Notes under the pieces: generated by a model
The model's database searches: none
What the model was told of the DNA's origin: nothing
Seen by the model: the letters and a program-made list of their open reading frames with translations, nothing else
Program-made: the position numbers and the translations under genes
Source: Clostridia bacterium
Lineage (GTDB): Bacteria > Bacillota > Clostridia > Oscillospirales > CAG-382
Direction: 5' to 3'
Length of the DNA: 16,968 nucleotides
NCBI GenBank assembly: GCA_017646185.1
Contig: JAGCNA010000155.1
Span: 1 to 16,968 of the forward strand
Shown: positions 1 to 6,777 of the stretch, piece by piece
Layout: the number at the start of each line of letters is the position of its first letter
How positions within the stretch are numbered: position 1 is the stretch's first letter

Positions 1-321
1 ACAGCCCGAATTCTCGCTCGCCACGGGAGTGAGACCGAGATGAGCGAATTTATTTATATCCCTGCCGCTTTTGACACCGCAAAAATCGCACGCCTTTGCA
101 AGAGAAACGGTGGGAAGGTTTATTACAAAATATCCGTTTTGAGAAATGATACTGTGGGAATGCCGTTCTTTACGTACAGAAATATATGTCTGTGCAGGAT
201 CTGTGCAGGTTATTCCTGTCCAGCCTACGGTAAGAATATTGGGGTTTTCCATAGTCCCGCAGGACACCATTGTGGGAGGAACGGGGGCAAGAAGGGTGCC
301 CGGTTTCCATACTTTTTTCAT
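1..321 (-). CDS. Flavin reductase family protein (FMN-binding split barrel), 3' end off the left edge
   Basis: The ATG at 319-321 opens a frame that stays open for 107 codons to base 1, so the C-terminus is missing. The visible N-terminal part starts MKKVWKPGTLLAPVPPTMVS. It carries the family-typical stretch LTVGWTGITCTDPAQTYISV (a strand that packs on FMN) and, near residue 80, ACDFCGVKSGRDINKF followed by HLGLTP, the hallmark of DIM6/NTAB-type flavin reductases and flavoredoxins. Such proteins bind FMN and pass electrons from NAD(P)H or a partner; the donor and acceptor here cannot be told. It lies 3 bases after the tcdA stop, with an AGGTG ribosome site inside the tcdA end, so it is the third gene of the mnmA-tcdA operon. 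I read the frame directly from the reverse strand. The family call is firm; the physiological role is open. Confidence 0.85.
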   Translation of the reverse strand, partial: MKKVWKPGTLLAPVPPTMVSCGTMENPNILTVGWTGITCTDPAQTYISVRKERHSHSIISQNGYFVINLPTVSLAKACDFCGVKSGRDINKFAHLGLTPVASENSGC

Positions 322-324
322 TTT

Positions 325-1002
325 TTACACACCTTTGCAAAGATCTTTTATTACTTCCCCTGCCATTATAAACCCTGCCACGGGAGGCACGAAGGGAACG
401 GATGCGGGAACTCGATCGTGCACTACGGGGAGCTCCTTGGAATATACCACCTTAAGATGGTTTATTCCCCTTTTTCTCAACTCCACACGGACAGTTTTGG
501 CAAGAGGACAAACCGAGGTTTTTGAAATATCCGAAACCTCGAATCTTGTGGGGTCAAGCTTATTCCCCGTACCCATGCAGGAAATTATGGGCACGCCTGC
601 ATTGGTTGCTTGCTGAATTAAAAACAGCTTTGACCGCACGGAATCTATGCAGTCCAAAATATAATCGTATTCATCAAGAGGAATGGGATCTTCTTCGGAA
701 TAAAACATATCCTTTACTCTTATATTGCAATCGGGTGCAATTTCCCTCCATCTTTCAGAGGCTACGTCAGTTTTTGATCTGCCTATAACAATATCCGTTG
801 CTATAAGCTGGCGGTTTATATTTGTAACATTTACCGTATCGTTATCTATTGCGGTTATACTGCCGATACCGGAGCGTACCAAGGCTTCTCCCGCAGCGGC
901 GCCTACGCCGCCTATTCCCACAAGCAAAACGTGGGATTTTTTTAGTTTTTCGATTCCCTCTTCACCAAGGATGGGGATCATTCTGTCAAGACGGGTTTCC
1001 AT
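325..1002 (-). CDS. tcdA: tRNA threonylcarbamoyladenosine dehydratase (TcdA/CsdL, E1-like ThiF fold)
   Basis: This 225-residue enzyme of the ThiF/MoeB/E1 superfamily is expected to use ATP to cyclise t6A37 in ANN-decoding tRNAs to cyclic t6A. The Rossmann nucleotide loop GIGGVGAAAGEAL lies at about residues 29-41, followed by AIDNDTVNVTNINRQ (about 51-65) and an adenylation-region K77. The segment GTGNKLDPTRFEVSDISKTS followed by VCPLAKTVR is typical of TcdA rather than of ThiF or MoeB. No C-terminal rhodanese or zinc module is seen, and the protein is shorter than E. coli TcdA (about 268 residues). The start is the ATG at 1000-1002, placed 6 bases after GAGAGGA; the in-frame TTG at 1017 lies upstream of that ribosome site and overlaps mnmA, so it was rejected. 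The gap to mnmA is 11 bases. Cyclic t6A would support decoding of ANN codons, in line with its tRNA-modifying neighbour. Confidence 0.92.
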   Translation of the reverse strand: METRLDRMIPILGEEGIEKLKKSHVLLVGIGGVGAAAGEALVRSGIGSITAIDNDTVNVTNINRQLIATDIVIGRSKTDVASERWREIAPDCNIRVKDMFYSEEDPIPLDEYDYILDCIDSVRSKLFLIQQATNAGVPIISCMGTGNKLDPTRFEVSDISKTSVCPLAKTVRVELRKRGINHLKVVYSKELPVVHDRVPASVPFVPPVAGFIMAGEVIKDLCKGV

Positions 1003-1013
1003 AAAAAATCCTC

Positions 1014-2036
1014 TCAATCAATATATCCGCCGCCGATAACCGTTTCGCCATCATAAAATACCACCGATTGACCGGGGGTTATGGCACGCTGATGGGTATC
1101 GAACAACACGGAAACCGTGTTTTCGGTAAGCTTGGTTACGGTACACATTGCGCCGGAATGGCTGTAACGCACCTTCGCTTCGCAACGGAAAACACTTGGC
1201 ATTTGCTCTGAGCAATAAACCACATCTGAAGCAGTAAGACTGTCTGTAAAAAGACTTTCGTTTTTGCCGAGCAGTACACGGTTACCCGCAATATCCTTGC
1301 CGATAACGTACAGAGGATGCTCCCAAGCGATACCGAGTCCTTTGCGCTGACCTATGGTATATGCGGAAATACCCTTGTGTTTGCCGATAATTCTGCCGTC
1401 CTCATAAACGAAATCACCGGTTTTGCCGGTGGAATCACCGTGCTCTGCGATAACGGGGCGGTAATCCCCATCCGGTACGAAGCAGATATCCTGACTATCC
1501 GCCTTGTGAGCAACGGGAATATTCCCCTCCTCTGCAAGTAAACGCACATCGTCTTTATTCATATCACCGATAGGAAAGACGAGGCGGGAAAGCATATTCT
1601 GAGAAAGTCTGTACAGCATATAGCTTTGGTCTTTTGCGGTATTTTTGCTTTTGCGCAGGTAATACACGCCGCCACGCTCGTATATGCCTGCGTAATGTCC
1701 CGTTGCGGTGAGAGAAATTTCCAGTTCATTCGCTTTTTCAAACAATGCGGGGAACTTCATAGTCTCATTGCAAAAAACGCAGGGATTGGGGGTAAGCCCT
1801 TTTAAATATTCCCGTGCGAAGCGGGAAACAACCTTTTCTTTGAACTCTTCCCGTTTATCGAAAACGTGAAAATCTATTCCAAGATTTTGCGCGGCATTGA
1901 ATGCATCGCCGCTTTCATCTTTTTGCGAAGCAAGACGCATATACACACCGCTTACGTTATAGCCTTCTTTTTTTAGTACGTAAGCCGCCACGGAGCTATC
2001 TACACCGCCGCTTACTGCGACAAGAATATCCGACAC
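1014..2036 (-). CDS. mnmA: tRNA-specific 2-thiouridylase MnmA
   Basis: MnmA activates U34 of tRNA Lys, Glu and Gln with ATP and replaces the 2-oxygen by sulfur received from a cysteine desulfurase relay. The 340-residue product shows the PP-loop SGGVDSS at residues 9-15. The first catalytic cysteine lies in NPCVFCN (C89, equivalent to E. coli C102; C86 is an extra cysteine), then comes TGHYA near 112-116, and the second catalytic cysteine lies in DSQDICFVPDGDY (C185, equivalent to C199). The C-terminal beta-barrel includes AYTIGQRKGLGIA. The start chosen is GTG at 2034-2036, 6 bases after a GGGGGAG ribosome site; an in-frame TTG at 2057 would place the ribosome site inside the gene. It is the first gene of an operon with tcdA and a flavin reductase, transcribed from the promoter at 2073-2101. 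All catalytic residues are present, so it should be active. Confidence 0.96.
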   Translation of the reverse strand: MSDILVAVSGGVDSSVAAYVLKKEGYNVSGVYMRLASQKDESGDAFNAAQNLGIDFHVFDKREEFKEKVVSRFAREYLKGLTPNPCVFCNETMKFPALFEKANELEISLTATGHYAGIYERGGVYYLRKSKNTAKDQSYMLYRLSQNMLSRLVFPIGDMNKDDVRLLAEEGNIPVAHKADSQDICFVPDGDYRPVIAEHGDSTGKTGDFVYEDGRIIGKHKGISAYTIGQRKGLGIAWEHPLYVIGKDIAGNRVLLGKNESLFTDSLTASDVVYCSEQMPSVFRCEAKVRYSHSGAMCTVTKLTENTVSVLFDTHQRAITPGQSVVFYDGETVIGGGYID

Positions 2037-2049
2037 GCAAAACTCCCCC

Positions 2050-2070
2050 TTATACAAAATAACTGTATAA
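2050..2070. promoter_or_regulatory. Operator-like inverted repeat at the mnmA transcription start
   Basis: TTATACA, a 7-base spacer (AAATAAC) and TGTATAA form a perfect 21-base dyad. It starts 2 bases downstream of the -10 box of the mnmA promoter, so it covers the predicted transcription start, and it ends just before the GGGGGAG ribosome site. It could be a repressor operator. In RNA it would be a 7-bp, AU-rich hairpin whose base abuts the ribosome site. The regulator is unknown; chance occurrence in AT-rich DNA is possible. Confidence 0.45.
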
Positions 2071-2072
2071 AA

Positions 2073-2101
2073 ATTGTACTATATTTTTTGCTCTTTTGCA
2101 A
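2073..2101 (-). promoter_or_regulatory. Sigma-70/SigA-type promoter of the mnmA-tcdA operon
   Basis: On the minus strand TTGCAA (bases 2096-2101, 4 of 6 to the -35 consensus) is followed by exactly 17 bases and TACAAT (2073-2078, 5 of 6 to the -10 consensus). Transcription would start near 2066 and give a 5' leader of about 30 bases before the mnmA GTG. The region is strongly AT-rich, which favours promoter function but also raises the rate of chance matches. Confidence 0.7.
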
Positions 2102-2167
2102 TATTTTTTTGTATTACGGGAAAATTAATATTACACATTTATTATTTTTTAAAAAGGGGCGTATTTG

Positions 2168-3334
2168 ATGAAAAAGCTTTTTATTCTTTCTTTAATGGCG
2201 CTTATGCTTACCGTATACGGCGTAAGTGCGTCTGCAGGAGGGTACGGTCTTTCTCCCGCTATCGACGTATTAAAGTCCCAAACGGTTATGCAAAAATGCG
2301 GTATAACCGAAAAAGCAGTTAGCTTTACCAAAGGGGACTTTGAAAACGTGATCGGCAAAGAAGTGACCTATATTGTGGTTACCGCCCTTCCCGCAGAAAG
2401 CGCAGGTATTCTTACCCTGAACAACCAAAAGGTGGTTGAAGGACAGACAATTCCCGTTTCTGCATTGTCTTATCTTGTATTCACTCCCGCTTCAAAGGAT
2501 ATTGCAAAAACCTCTTTTTCCTTCCGTGCAGGTACGGAAAACTGGGCAGAAACAGATATTCCCTGCGTAATAACATTAAAAAATTCGGTTAACGTGGCTC
2601 CCATTGCCGCAAGTGAGGATATTACCACCCTTGCAAACATTCCCGTTTTTCACCAACTTGCCATAACCGATCCTAACGGTGACAATATGCAGGTGAATAT
2701 TCAGTCTTATCCTTCAAACGGAAGCATAAAGGTAAGCAAAGACGGTGTTATCGAATACACTCCCCGTGAAGGCTACAGAGGAAGAGACAGTTTTTCTTAT
2801 ACGGTTTCCGATGAATTCGGGCTTGTTTCCGAAATCGCCACGGTAAACGTGAAAGTTGAGAAAAACAGCAAAAACATTACCTTTGCGGACATGGCGGGAA
2901 ATGATGCGTATTCCTGCGCAGTTATGGTCGCCCAGTCCGACGTAATGACTTACGAATTAAGAGAAAGCGAATACTTTTTCTCCCCCACCGAAAAGGTGAA
3001 AAAGATAGATTACCTTGTAATGCTGATTACTGCAATGGGTATGGATAAGCAGGCTGAAATTTGCGAAGATACACTTTTTGAAGACGATGCGGTGCTGACC
3101 AACGTGGCAAAGGGATATCTCGCTCTTGCTCTGCGAGAGGATATCGTAACCCTTGGCAACGGAAAGTTTGATCCCACAAAAAATATTACCCGAGGCGAAG
3201 CGGAGCAAATGACTATTGCCGCTTTGAACGCCGCAGGCTACGGCGGAGTTTTTGCTTCCGAGCAGGATAAAGACGCAGAATTAACCAAAGCAGATGTGGC
3301 AAAGCTTCTTGCAAAGGCAATGAAAAACAAATAG
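2168..3334 (+). CDS. Secreted surface protein with cadherin/Ig-like modules and C-terminal SLH repeats
   Basis: This 388-residue protein is the only plus-strand gene. A signal peptide (MKK, hydrophobic core, then VSASA about residues 19-23) predicts Sec export. Residues about 50-137 look like a degenerate beta-sandwich module (LVFTP, TSFSF). Residues about 142-232 form a clear cadherin/tandem-95 type Ig-like domain with ITDPNGD, GVIEYTPREGYRGRDSFSY and TVSDEFG. The C-terminus has two SLH repeats (about 237-291 and 302-357; the second holds GKFDPTKNITRGEAE) and a third remnant (361-386, ELTKADVAKLLAKAM). SLH repeats commonly bind pyruvylated secondary cell-wall polymers, so the protein should sit on the cell surface; any ligand is unknown. 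The start is ATG 2168, 8 bases after AAGGGG. The codon before it is TTG and lies too near the ribosome site. I found only a weak promoter (TTGTAT at 2109, 17 bases, TACACA at 2132). It is transcribed away from mnmA and ends at the shared terminator. Confidence 0.88.
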   Translation: MKKLFILSLMALMLTVYGVSASAGGYGLSPAIDVLKSQTVMQKCGITEKAVSFTKGDFENVIGKEVTYIVVTALPAESAGILTLNNQKVVEGQTIPVSALSYLVFTPASKDIAKTSFSFRAGTENWAETDIPCVITLKNSVNVAPIAASEDITTLANIPVFHQLAITDPNGDNMQVNIQSYPSNGSIKVSKDGVIEYTPREGYRGRDSFSYTVSDEFGLVSEIATVNVKVEKNSKNITFADMAGNDAYSCAVMVAQSDVMTYELRESEYFFSPTEKVKKIDYLVMLITAMGMDKQAEICEDTLFEDDAVLTNVAKGYLALALREDIVTLGNGKFDPTKNITRGEAEQMTIAALNAAGYGGVFASEQDKDAELTKADVAKLLAKAMKNK

Positions 3335-3346
3335 TCTTTTATTCAA

Positions 3347-3376
3347 AAAGCCCGTATCAACAGCGATACGGGCTTT
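3347..3376. terminator. Bidirectional Rho-independent terminator between convergent genes
   Basis: AAAGCCCGTATC, a 6-base loop and GATACGGGCTTT make a perfect 12-bp stem. On the plus strand it follows the SLH gene stop by 12 bases and is trailed by GTTTGT. On the minus strand the right arm runs into a T tract (GGGCTTTTTG), so it can also end the long minus-strand operon, whose last stop lies about 48 bases away. Confidence 0.88.
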
Positions 3377-3388
3377 GTTTGTCGGGGT

Positions 3389-3416
3389 CCCCAATAAGCC
3401 GTCAGGCTTCTTGGGG
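3389..3416. repeat. Imperfect hairpin with overlapping GGGGTCCCC palindrome, possible dispersed repeat
   Basis: CCCCAATAAGCC, loop GTCA and GGCTTCTTGGGG pair over 12 positions with one mismatch (T opposite C). The left arm shares its CCCC with a second palindrome GGGGTCCCC at 3384-3392, so two folds compete. No T tract follows on either strand next to the stem, so it is not a typical intrinsic terminator. It lies between the 70-residue gene and the true terminator. The compact GC-rich shape in a convergent intergenic gap resembles REP- or MITE-remnant elements; copy number cannot be seen from one window. Confidence 0.5.
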
Positions 3417-3423
3417 TGAAATT

Positions 3424-3636
3424 TTATTTATCTTCTTTTTTTGTAACGTCTTCCACAACGTCTTCAACTGCATCGGAAACAACGTCAACACCTTTTTCAA
3501 CGCTGTTTACAAAGGCTTTGCCAAAATGCTTGCCCAAGGATTTAAGGTTTTTTCCTTCTATTTTGGATTCTTTAAGGTCTGCACCTATTTCCTTGAAATC
3601 CTTGCCTAATTTTTTCCAATCGTCCTTTAATGCCAT
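3424..3636 (-). CDS. Small charged hypothetical protein (70 residues), coupled to rqcH
   Basis: I do not recognise a family. The 70-residue product is lysine- and acid-rich (17 Lys; many Asp and Glu), has no cysteine, no signal peptide and no membrane segment. It is likely mostly amphipathic helix: the first half (ALKDDWKKLGKDFKEIG, then ADLKESKIEGKNLKSLG) repeats K/L/G-spaced units, and the second half has a V-rich stretch GVDVVSDAVEDVVEDV with an alternating hydrophobic/acidic pattern. The tail KKEDK is charged. Its ATG overlaps the rqcH stop by one base (TAATG) and has a strong AAAGGAG ribosome site 7-8 bases upstream, so it is very likely translated and co-expressed with rqcH. It is the last gene of the long operon. 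A role next to ribosome quality control is only an inference from position; it may also be a general small helical protein of unknown function. Confidence 0.8.
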   Translation of the reverse strand: MALKDDWKKLGKDFKEIGADLKESKIEGKNLKSLGKHFGKAFVNSVEKGVDVVSDAVEDVVEDVTKKEDK

Positions 3637-5342
3637 TATTTGTTCTCCTTTCCAAGATCGGGCATAACACCGTCCACTATAGCGGTGTAATATTTATCGT
3701 AGGTTACGTACCCGGGTTTACTGCCCGAAGGCTTTTTAACGTATCTTACACGGGTATAATCCACCTCGGCGTTTGAAGCGCCCCGAATGGAAGAATGATA
3801 CGCCGCCAGCATTGCAGCTTGGGTATAATCTCTGTCCGTAGGTTCCTCACCCTCCGTGCAAAGGATAACGTGGGAGCCGGGGAAATTCTTTACGTGGAAC
3901 CAGATATCGTTTTTTTCCGCATTTCCGGTTAAAGAATCGTTTTGTCTGTTGTTCCTGCCCACAAGCACACGCATACCATCGGTAGTAGTAAAGGTAAGGT
4001 GCTGTCCCGCAGGGGCTTTTTTACTGCCTTTTTTGGTTACGGGGGCAGACATATAGCCTACTTCACCAAGCTCAAGACGAATTTCATCCAGTTCTTTACG
4101 GGTACGGGCACGGGACAATGCGTCCTCTACCGTGCGGACATAGGCAAGCTCTTCCTCGCCCGAAGCAATAAGAACGGTAAGATGTTCTTCCGCACGTTTG
4201 AGCTTTGCATATTTTGCATAAAGGCGCTGTGCGTTACGGGCAGCTGTAAGACGGGTATCCAACGGTATTGTAACCTCTTCCCCCGTAGTATAATCCATAG
4301 CCGTAACGGAAGAAGCACCCGAGGGGATACGGTAAATGTTTGCAGTAATAATATCTCCCCTATTGCGGTAAATATCCTTTTTTGCGCAATCGGAAAGCTC
4401 TGTTTTTTGGGAAACCAATTTTTTCTCCAGACGGTTTTTAACGGTTCCCAGCACACGGGATATATCGAAGGAAAGCTGTTTTATCTCTGCAAGAGACGCT
4501 TTTTCCGCATAAAATTCGCCTAAAAGCTGTGTAAGGCTTTGAAGCTGCTTATACTCACCGCCATACTGACACAATGCCGTATATGAAAAAGCCTTGCCGT
4601 TTGCGGCTATACAAGGAGTTACGCTTTGTGTTCTTACGGAATCAAGGAGCATTTCAAATTCATTCCACAGTTTATTATGGTCTGCGGAAAGCAAGAGTGA
4701 ATCTGTTTCCCCCGTAGCTTTAAAAGATACTTCCCGAGCTGTAACGGGAGAAAAGCCGAGAAAGCTTTGAAGCAGAAAATCATCTGCCGTGCGGTGTGAA
4801 TTTTGGGCGGCAAGAAGCAAAAACTGCTCTTTTGTTACAGAAAACGGGGGGAATTTATTTTGTTTTTCCGGCGGTTCATAACGGGCACCCGACATAATAC
4901 AGCGTTTATCCGTAATATCGGAAACCGAAAAAGCACCCAGAATACGGTCATCGTGGGAACAAAGTATACAGTTGGAATACTTGCCCATAAGCTCTACATA
5001 AAGATACTTTTCCTCAATGTGCCCCAATTCATCGGCGGCGACAAAAGAAAATTTAATAATACGCTCGTCCTGCAAAGCGGAAACGCTTGTTATCCTTCCG
5101 CCGGAAAGATGCTTTCTGAAAAGCATACAAAGCATAGTGGGATTTTGAGGGCGGTCGTATTCCTTTATAAAACATATCCGCGGTGCGGAAGGCAACGCGG
5201 AAATAAGCAACGTGTTTCGCTCGCCTCCGAAAAGCTCGAAAACAAGCTCCTTGTTGCTGATATGATGGATCTTTTCTATTTTTGCACCCGATAACTTATT
5301 TAATTCATCACCGAGGGCGCGGCAAAAAATACCGTCAAGCAT
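3636..5342 (-). CDS. rqcH: Ribosome quality control protein RqcH (NFACT/Rqc2 homologue)
   Basis: RqcH binds the split 50S subunit carrying a stalled peptidyl-tRNA, recruits tRNA-Ala and directs C-terminal alanine tailing, marking the peptide for proteolysis. The 568-residue product has the family order: NFACT-N domain (starts MLDGIFCRALGDELN; CMLFRKHLSGGRI near 72-84; YLYVELMGKYSNCIL), a helical/coiled-coil middle (about 250-430), then the NFACT-R RNA-binding domain from about 448 with DIWFH (479-483) and PGSHV (488-492). Where the well-studied enzymes have an Asp-Arg pair needed for tailing, this one reads Q-D-E-R-I (E93-R94). The start is ATG at 5340-5342: it overlaps the Nif3 stop by 8 bases, with GGAGG 12 bases upstream. 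The TTG at 5351 is only 3 bases from that site and would add residues before the conserved N-terminus. It used to be annotated as fibronectin-binding protein FbpA. Confidence 0.93.
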   Translation of the reverse strand: MLDGIFCRALGDELNKLSGAKIEKIHHISNKELVFELFGGERNTLLISALPSAPRICFIKEYDRPQNPTMLCMLFRKHLSGGRITSVSALQDERIIKFSFVAADELGHIEEKYLYVELMGKYSNCILCSHDDRILGAFSVSDITDKRCIMSGARYEPPEKQNKFPPFSVTKEQFLLLAAQNSHRTADDFLLQSFLGFSPVTAREVSFKATGETDSLLLSADHNKLWNEFEMLLDSVRTQSVTPCIAANGKAFSYTALCQYGGEYKQLQSLTQLLGEFYAEKASLAEIKQLSFDISRVLGTVKNRLEKKLVSQKTELSDCAKKDIYRNRGDIITANIYRIPSGASSVTAMDYTTGEEVTIPLDTRLTAARNAQRLYAKYAKLKRAEEHLTVLIASGEEELAYVRTVEDALSRARTRKELDEIRLELGEVGYMSAPVTKKGSKKAPAGQHLTFTTTDGMRVLVGRNNRQNDSLTGNAEKNDIWFHVKNFPGSHVILCTEGEEPTDRDYTQAAMLAAYHSSIRGASNAEVDYTRVRYVKKPSGSKPGYVTYDKYYTAIVDGVMPDLGKENK

Positions 5343-6072
5343 AGTAAACAAACACCTCCGCAGAGGGAAAACCTTTTAAAATTATATCCTTTATAACTGG
5401 CAGTACAATACGCTCCGTTTCTTTATGGCCTGCAACGATAAGGTTAACGCCGTATTCAGCGGCATCAAGCTCGTTGTTGTATTTTACTTCGCCGGTAACA
5501 AGAGTATCAGCTCCTGCAAGATACGCATCTCTTAACACGCTTCCGCCGCTTCCGCTGCACACTGCAACGCGGGAAACGGATTTGTTGTTTGCAAAAACCT
5601 TAACTCTGTCAGATTCAAGAGCCTTGCCCACAAGTGCGCCGAAATCATCGGGCGTGGCGGGGTTTTCTGTATTTCCAATACGGGCGCAAGGTGCAAATTC
5701 AAAGGTATCTTTTATACCGATAATTTTGCACAGAGTATCGTTCACACCGCCGGGAAGGTTATCCAGCCTTGTGTGATACGCCATAAGAGAAATACCGTAA
5801 TTTGCCGCTTTCAGCAGACGTGCGCCTACCGCATCATCACAACGGATATCGCTTATCTTGCCGAATATGCAGGGGTGATGTGTTATAAGCGCTCCTGCCC
5901 CCACGGACGCGGCGAATTCTATGGAATCCAAGGTAACGTCAAGCGCTACTGCCACGCGGTTAAAGGAATTGTTATTTGCAAGCAGACATATTCCGCCGCT
6001 ATCTTCGGAAAAGCCGAAGGATGCGGGGACAGAAATATCAAAATATTTATTAAGTTCAACTGCTGTAAACAA
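5335..6072 (-). CDS. Nif3-like dinuclear metal centre protein (YqfO/GTP cyclohydrolase I type 2 family)
   Basis: This is a 245-residue member of the Nif3/DUF34 family, which forms hexameric toroids with a two-metal site. The metal ligands are all visible: THHP (H65, H66), D104 in YHTRLDN, and H216/E220 in GHKETE. Family proteins of about 250-260 residues lack the inserted PII-like domain found in Bacillus YqfO; this is the short form. The biochemical role is not settled in the family, and the GTP cyclohydrolase label is often transferred without proof. The start is a TTG at 6070-6072, 8 bases after AAGGAG; the GTG at 6081 falls inside that ribosome site and was rejected. The preceding gene's stop codon overlaps the ribosome site, and rqcH starts inside the last codons, so all three are probably translated in tandem. 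Known clostridial neighbours such as trmK are absent. Confidence 0.9.
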   Translation of the reverse strand: MFTAVELNKYFDISVPASFGFSEDSGGICLLANNNSFNRVAVALDVTLDSIEFAASVGAGALITHHPCIFGKISDIRCDDAVGARLLKAANYGISLMAYHTRLDNLPGGVNDTLCKIIGIKDTFEFAPCARIGNTENPATPDDFGALVGKALESDRVKVFANNKSVSRVAVCSGSGGSVLRDAYLAGADTLVTGEVKYNNELDAAEYGVNLIVAGHKETERIVLPVIKDIILKGFPSAEVFVYYA

Positions 6073-6084
6073 GAAAAGCACTCC

Positions 6085-6777
6085 TTAAAGATGAAATCTT
6101 CTGGTAAGTCTGCGGCTTTTTGCAATGACACACAAAACCGCGGCAAAAAATACGCAGGAAGCTGCCGAAATTCCGGACCAGCTTATATCCGTAAATCCGT
6201 TAAGTAAAAGCTCGGTAAGCACGGAGATAGCACCTGCCAGCACAGAACCCAACGCCAATATATGAAAATACCGTATCTTATGCTTGCGGACAAGAAAAAC
6301 GATATAGCCCGCACACAGCGCAACTGCTGCGGAAAGAGGATATGCGAGTTTTAGTGCCCAGCCGAAATCATTCATTCTCCACGCTACCACGGTAACGGAA
6401 AACGCTACGGCAAAGAAATCAAACAGCACGGAAAGCTCGGGCAAAAAAGTGCGTTTTTTAATAGGAAGCGCTACGCAGATATACGCCGTAATACAAGCCG
6501 CAACGGCTATGAGCGACCATGTCAATTTATGGCTGATGCACAGATTAATAATACAGCAGGACACAGAGCCCAACGCGAGCGTAAGAGAAATAATAAAATG
6601 AGTAAGATCCCGCCAGTTGGCTACGGGAGCCGTATCTGTGGAAAGCGGCTGGGGGGCGGCTTTTTCGCCTGAATATTTTTTGTATTCTTCGTAAGGATTT
6701 ATAACGGGGCAATCGCAAAGAGGGCAAACGCGCGCATCTTCTTTTAGCTTCACTCCGCAATTTACACAATATGACAT
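6085..6777 (-). CDS. Zinc-ribbon, six-helix membrane protein (DUF6320-like)
   Basis: This 230-residue protein starts with a short zinc ribbon (C4-x2-C7 ... C18-P-L-C21), then a polar linker to about residue 55, then about six hydrophobic segments (roughly 57-77, 84-104, 110-132, 138-162, 168-190 and 195-215) and a basic tail ending KSRRLTRRFHL. The cytoplasmic side is likely the ribbon end. From memory the layout matches proteins annotated DUF6320, which often sit beside condensation-domain or alcohol-acetyltransferase-like proteins, as here; I cannot confirm the family without a search. Its ATG directly follows the acyltransferase stop (TAAATG), without a strong ribosome site, suggesting translational coupling and joint function at the membrane. 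No catalytic motif is visible. Function unknown. Confidence 0.82.
   Translation of the reverse strand: MSYCVNCGVKLKEDARVCPLCDCPVINPYEEYKKYSGEKAAPQPLSTDTAPVANWRDLTHFIISLTLALGSVSCCIINLCISHKLTWSLIAVAACITAYICVALPIKKRTFLPELSVLFDFFAVAFSVTVVAWRMNDFGWALKLAYPLSAAVALCAGYIVFLVRKHKIRYFHILALGSVLAGAISVLTELLLNGFTDISWSGISAASCVFFAAVLCVIAKSRRLTRRFHL

Noticed and set aside
1003..1017. Longer tcdA starting at TTG 1017
   Set aside because: The ribosome site GAGAGGA lies after this codon and fits the ATG at 1002. The longer form would also overlap mnmA for no reason.
2037..2057. Longer mnmA starting at TTG 2057
   Set aside because: The GGGGGAG ribosome site falls inside the extension, and the family N-terminus begins directly before ILVAVSGGVDSS.
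2109..2137. Plus-strand promoter for the SLH gene (TTGTAT-17-TACACA)
   Set aside because: The -10 box matches only 3 of 6 positions and the whole region is AT-rich. It is kept as a weak candidate, not as a feature.
3389..3416. Second hairpin read as an intrinsic terminator
   Set aside because: No T tract follows on either strand and the neighbouring 12-bp stem already fits that role.
5343..5351. rqcH starting at TTG 5351
   Set aside because: It lies only 3 bases from GGAGG, and the family N-terminus begins M-x-DG, which fits ATG 5342.
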